From Solirubrobacterales bacterium (GTDB lineage: Bacteria; Actinomycetota; Thermoleophilia; Solirubrobacterales; 70-9): DNA of 64,000 nucleotides. Position numbers and translations under genes: made by a program. The first letter of the stretch is position 1, and the number at the start of each line of letters is the position of its first letter. The stretch covers positions 1-64,000 of the forward strand of contig JADGPJ010000003.1 in NCBI GenBank assembly GCA_017882505.1, given 5' to 3'. Under the pieces are notes generated by a model. The model was not told where the DNA came from, did not search any database, and saw only the letters and a list, made by a program, of their open reading frames with translations. Shown piece by piece: positions 60,988 through 64,000 of this stretch.

Positions 60988-62756
60988 GTCTGTTTCTCCT
61001 CCTCGAGATTCGCCTTCTCCTGAGCCAGTCGCAGCAGCAGTGCGGCGGTGGGCTGTCCTGGCAGTCTCTCCAGCTTGGGCACGCCCGCGGCGATCAGCGC
61101 CCGCGCGCCCTCGGCGCTCGCCAGCACCGAGCCGCGCGCGGCGGCGGCCCCGCGGAGGCGCTCGGCGAGAGCCTCCGGGTCCGGCGCGCCCTCGTCGATC
61201 ATGACTCCCTCGGCGTCGAGGTCGACCGCGCCGGGCGCCTCGTCGACCACCTCCACCGGGCTCAGCTCCCTTGCCCACTCGATCAGCTCGCTGAGACCGG
61301 GAATCTCGGTCGGGTCGACCTCCTCGGTCGGCAGGACGCCGGCGTAGACGACACCGGCGGAGCCGTCGACGGTGAGCTCGCGGCCGACGAGCCCGTCGGT
61401 GACCCCGTCGCCGACGCCGACGACGCTGGGCCGGCCGAGGGCGCGGGTGACGACGGCGGCGTGGGAGGTCGAGCCACCGCGCTCGGTGACGACGGCGCGA
61501 GCGGCGATCATGCCGCTGACGTCCTCGGGGCTGGTCGTCGGCCGGACCAGGACGGCCCCGCCCTCGTCCGCCTCTGCGGCCTCGGAGTCGGAGACCGCCC
61601 TGCCGCCGGCGACGCCGGGGCAGGCGGCGACGCCACGGGCGACGATCTCGGCCCCGGCGGTGACCTCCTTGGAAAGACGGGGGGCCAGCACGGTCGCGAG
61701 CTGCTCGGCGCTGACCCGGCAGACCGCCTCCTGGTGGTCGATCGCGCCCTCGTCGGCGAGGTCGACGGCGGCGCGAACGGCGGCCAGCGGCGAGCGCTTC
61801 GCCGATCGGGTCTGCAGCAGGTAGAGATTGCCGCGCTCGACCGTGAACTCGATGTCCTGGACGTCGCCGTGCTCGCGCTCGAGCAGCTTCGCCGCCTCGA
61901 GCAGCCGCTCATGGGCCTCGGGCATCTGGCTCGCCAGGGCATCGAGCGGCAGCGGGTCGTGGGTGCCGCTGACGACGTCCTCGCCCTGTCCCTTCGCCAA
62001 CCACTCGCCGTAGGGCTCGGGGTGGCCGCTGAGCGGGTTGCGGCTGAAGAGGACGCCGGTGCCGGAGTCCTCGCCGAGGTTGCCGAAGACCATCGCCTGG
62101 ACGATCACCGCGGTGCCGCCCTCCTCGGAGATGCCCCAGTGGCGGCGGTAGGTCTTGGCGCGGCGCGAGGACCAGGAGCCGAAGACGGTGCTGATCACCG
62201 CTCGCAGCTGCTCGTGGGGATCGCCGGGGACCTCCTCGCCAGTGTCGCGGCGGACGGCCTCGCGGGTCTCCCCGGGAGTCGCGTCCTCCCCGGGCTCCTC
62301 GATGTCGGCGCCGAGCACGGTCTGGCCGAACTGGTGGATGAAGCGGTTGTGAGTCGAGCGGGCGAAGGCCTCGTCGCCGGAAAGGCGGCCGAGCGCCGCC
62401 TCGACGTCGTCGGTGATGCCGAGGTTGAGGACCGTGTCCATCATCCCCGGCATGCTCACCGCCGCACCCGAGCGGACCGAGACCAGCAGCGGGTGCTCGC
62501 CGCCACCGAATTCGCGTCCCAGCTTTTCCTCGAGGCCGGTGACACCGGCGAGCACCGAGCTCCAGGCCTCGTCTTCGAGCTCGCCGCCGGCGGCGTGGAA
62601 GCGGCGGCACTCGTCGATCGGCAGGCACAGCGCCGGCGGCACCGGCAGGCCGAGGCTGAGCATCCAGGCGATGCTGCGACCCTTGTTGCCGACGACCTCG
62701 CGGCTCGGCACCGTGGCGCCGTCGAGAACGACGACGCGGTCGGCGACTGCGGTCAA
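60984..62756 (-). CDS. truncated pyruvate,phosphate dikinase-like protein (ATP-grasp + His domain, no PEP/pyruvate barrel)
   Basis: VSVRSGAAVSMPGMMDTVLNLG, MVFGNLGEDSGTGVLFSRNPLSG, DIEFTVERGNLYLLQTRSAKR, VTERGGSTSHAAVVTRALGRP; 590 aa; TTG start. Confidence 0.88.
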   Translation of the reverse strand: MTAVADRVVVLDGATVPSREVVGNKGRSIAWMLSLGLPVPPALCLPIDECRRFHAAGGELEDEAWSSVLAGVTGLEEKLGREFGGGEHPLLVSVRSGAAVSMPGMMDTVLNLGITDDVEAALGRLSGDEAFARSTHNRFIHQFGQTVLGADIEEPGEDATPGETREAVRRDTGEEVPGDPHEQLRAVISTVFGSWSSRRAKTYRRHWGISEEGGTAVIVQAMVFGNLGEDSGTGVLFSRNPLSGHPEPYGEWLAKGQGEDVVSGTHDPLPLDALASQMPEAHERLLEAAKLLEREHGDVQDIEFTVERGNLYLLQTRSAKRSPLAAVRAAVDLADEGAIDHQEAVCRVSAEQLATVLAPRLSKEVTAGAEIVARGVAACPGVAGGRAVSDSEAAEADEGGAVLVRPTTSPEDVSGMIAARAVVTERGGSTSHAAVVTRALGRPSVVGVGDGVTDGLVGRELTVDGSAGVVYAGVLPTEEVDPTEIPGLSELIEWARELSPVEVVDEAPGAVDLDAEGVMIDEGAPDPEALAERLRGAAAARGSVLASAEGARALIAAGVPKLERLPGQPTAALLLRLAQEKANLEEEKQT

Positions 62757-63367
62757 GGAGCCTCCTCGCGCTCGCGTCCGAGCATCCTCAGCAGATCCTC
62801 GTGGAGCTCGAACCAGACCGTGTGGTAGCTGTCGATGCGGACCCCGCTGACGAAGTCGAGGTCGCCGGCGAGCGTCTTGTCGTGGGCCTCGTCGAGGCGC
62901 TCCCTGTAGACCGACATCCGCGGTTGCAGCTCGGCGAAGCGGTCGATCACCTTCTCGGCCCGCTCATGCTGGGCGCCGAGGCGGTCGACGATGCCGTGGT
63001 CGTAGTCGGCGTCGGAGTGGTCGTTGGGCACCCGCTCGCCGCCCCCCGAGGGCATCATCTGCCAGTCGGTGAAGAGTTCGAGGAGCGCCCGGTTGATCCG
63101 CTCGAAGCGCTCGTAGGTCTCGGTCCCGGCGGGGTCGGCGCGAAAGTCGGCGAAGGCCTCGGGGTAGCGCTCGTCGAGCCACTCGCGTCCGGCGGGAGTG
63201 ACCATGAAGGTCCCCTTGGCGCCGGCCGCGCGGCCGGCCTCGACCGCGGCCTCGAGGGCGGCGGCGACGCCGGCCTCGTCGGCGCCGAGGATCGCGGCGA
63301 CGGCCTCGGGCCCCCCGGCCTTCTTCACAGCCAGGCCGTGCAGAGCGAGCAGGTCCAGATCAGTCAT
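62753..63367 (-). CDS. hypothetical protein (204 aa), first gene of dikinase operon
   Basis: Stop overlaps the dikinase start (TTGA); N-terminal region looks winged-helix-like. Confidence 0.65.
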   Translation of the reverse strand: MTDLDLLALHGLAVKKAGGPEAVAAILGADEAGVAAALEAAVEAGRAAGAKGTFMVTPAGREWLDERYPEAFADFRADPAGTETYERFERINRALLELFTDWQMMPSGGGERVPNDHSDADYDHGIVDRLGAQHERAEKVIDRFAELQPRMSVYRERLDEAHDKTLAGDLDFVSGVRIDSYHTVWFELHEDLLRMLGREREEAP

Positions 63368-63422
63368 TGGCCCAGCCTCTCATGCGTACCTGTGCATAGC
63401 CACCAGTGCGGCGGGGCGGAAG

Positions 63423-63439
63423 TTGTGGATTCCCCACAT
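63423..63439. promoter_or_regulatory. TTGTGG-N5-CCACAT dyad upstream of dikinase operon
   Basis: TTGTGGATTCCCCACAT; same arms and spacing as 53326-53344. Confidence 0.55.
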
Positions 63440-63517
63440 GGGGTTGGGGCGGCGGTGGGGGCGTGGAGGAGTCGGGGGTCTCTCCCCACGAAACCGGGCA
63501 CCGCTCCCAAGGTCAAC

Positions 63518-63591
63518 AGCTTCCGTGGGCCGAGAAGCTCCCGAGGGACGGGAGCTTCGGTAGCTGGAACAGCTCCCGAGAGACGGAAGCT
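63518..63591. repeat. nested inverted repeats upstream of dikinase operon
   Basis: GAAGCTCCCG(63534-63543)/CGGGAGCTTC(63549-63558) inside AGCTTCCGT(63518-63526)/ACGGAAGCT(63583-63591). Confidence 0.55.
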
Positions 63592-63690
63592 TGCGTGGGG
63601 CGACTGGGTACCCCGTCGCCTACCGCGCCCGCTGCGCGACGGTCTCCGGGAGAGGGGCACCCGGCCCTCCTCCCCGATCCCATCTCGAAG

Positions 63691-64000
63691 TTATCCAGCC
63701 GCTTTCCAGTGCCGCAGCAGCGCCTCGGCGGTCTCCGCCGGCCGCTCGAAGGGCCACCAGTGGCCGCACTCGAGGACCACCAGCTCCCCTTTCATCCGGG
63801 CGGCGAGGCGCTCGCCGAATTCGAGCGGCACGTAGGGGTCGGTGCGACCCCAGATCACCATCGCCGGCAGCTCCAGGCGCTCCAGGTCCGGCTGCCATTC
63901 CGCGCCGATGTCGATCGCCGAGCGGTAGAGCTTGAGGATCGTGTCCTTGCCGTGCGGGTTGAGCCAGATGTTGCGCTCCGCGTCCTCGCGCGGGACCCCG
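63691..64000 (-). CDS. alpha/beta hydrolase, 3' part only (start outside window)
   Basis: Minus-strand frame missing from the ORF track: ...IWLNPHGKDTILKLYRSAIDIGAEWQPDLERLELPAMVIWGRTDPYVPLEFGERLAARMKGELVVLECGHWWPFERPAETAEALLRHWKAAG*. Confidence 0.8.
   Translation of the reverse strand, partial: GVPREDAERNIWLNPHGKDTILKLYRSAIDIGAEWQPDLERLELPAMVIWGRTDPYVPLEFGERLAARMKGELVVLECGHWWPFERPAETAEALLRHWKAAG

Noticed and set aside
60963-62828. 621-aa plus-strand ORF
   Set aside because: Antisense to the PPDK-like gene; shadow ORF.

Overview
High-GC window, probably an actinobacterial / Thermoleophilia-like chromosome; this placement rests on GC content and gene style only. Genes are densely packed. I recognised no tRNA, rRNA, CRISPR array, transposase or phage gene. 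Left part: gnd/zwf, an efeU-efeB-efeO iron uptake locus whose efeB is broken by an internal deletion/frameshift, recQ, a secreted phosphoesterase, a duplicated GH26-like + GT39-like module, a DUF3494 ice-binding-like protein and an L,D-transpeptidase. Middle: acyl-CoA/ketone catabolism, including an isobutyryl-CoA-mutase-type large subunit and a methylcrotonyl-CoA-carboxylase-type operon. Right part (about 46.5-63.4 kb): the most interesting locus. It holds an acetone-carboxylase-like enzyme with the alpha and gamma subunits fused, a divergent PucR-type regulator, and an operon with a truncated pyruvate-phosphate-dikinase-like protein, a stand-alone phosphohistidine swivel protein, a 496-aa protein of no family I recognise, an acyl-CoA ligase, a biotin-type carboxyltransferase lacking a biotin domain, and an NADPH oxidoreductase. 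Near-identical dyads (TTGTGG-N5-CCACA) lie upstream of both operons, suggesting one regulon. Family calls come from reading translations and remembered motifs; no database search was run.
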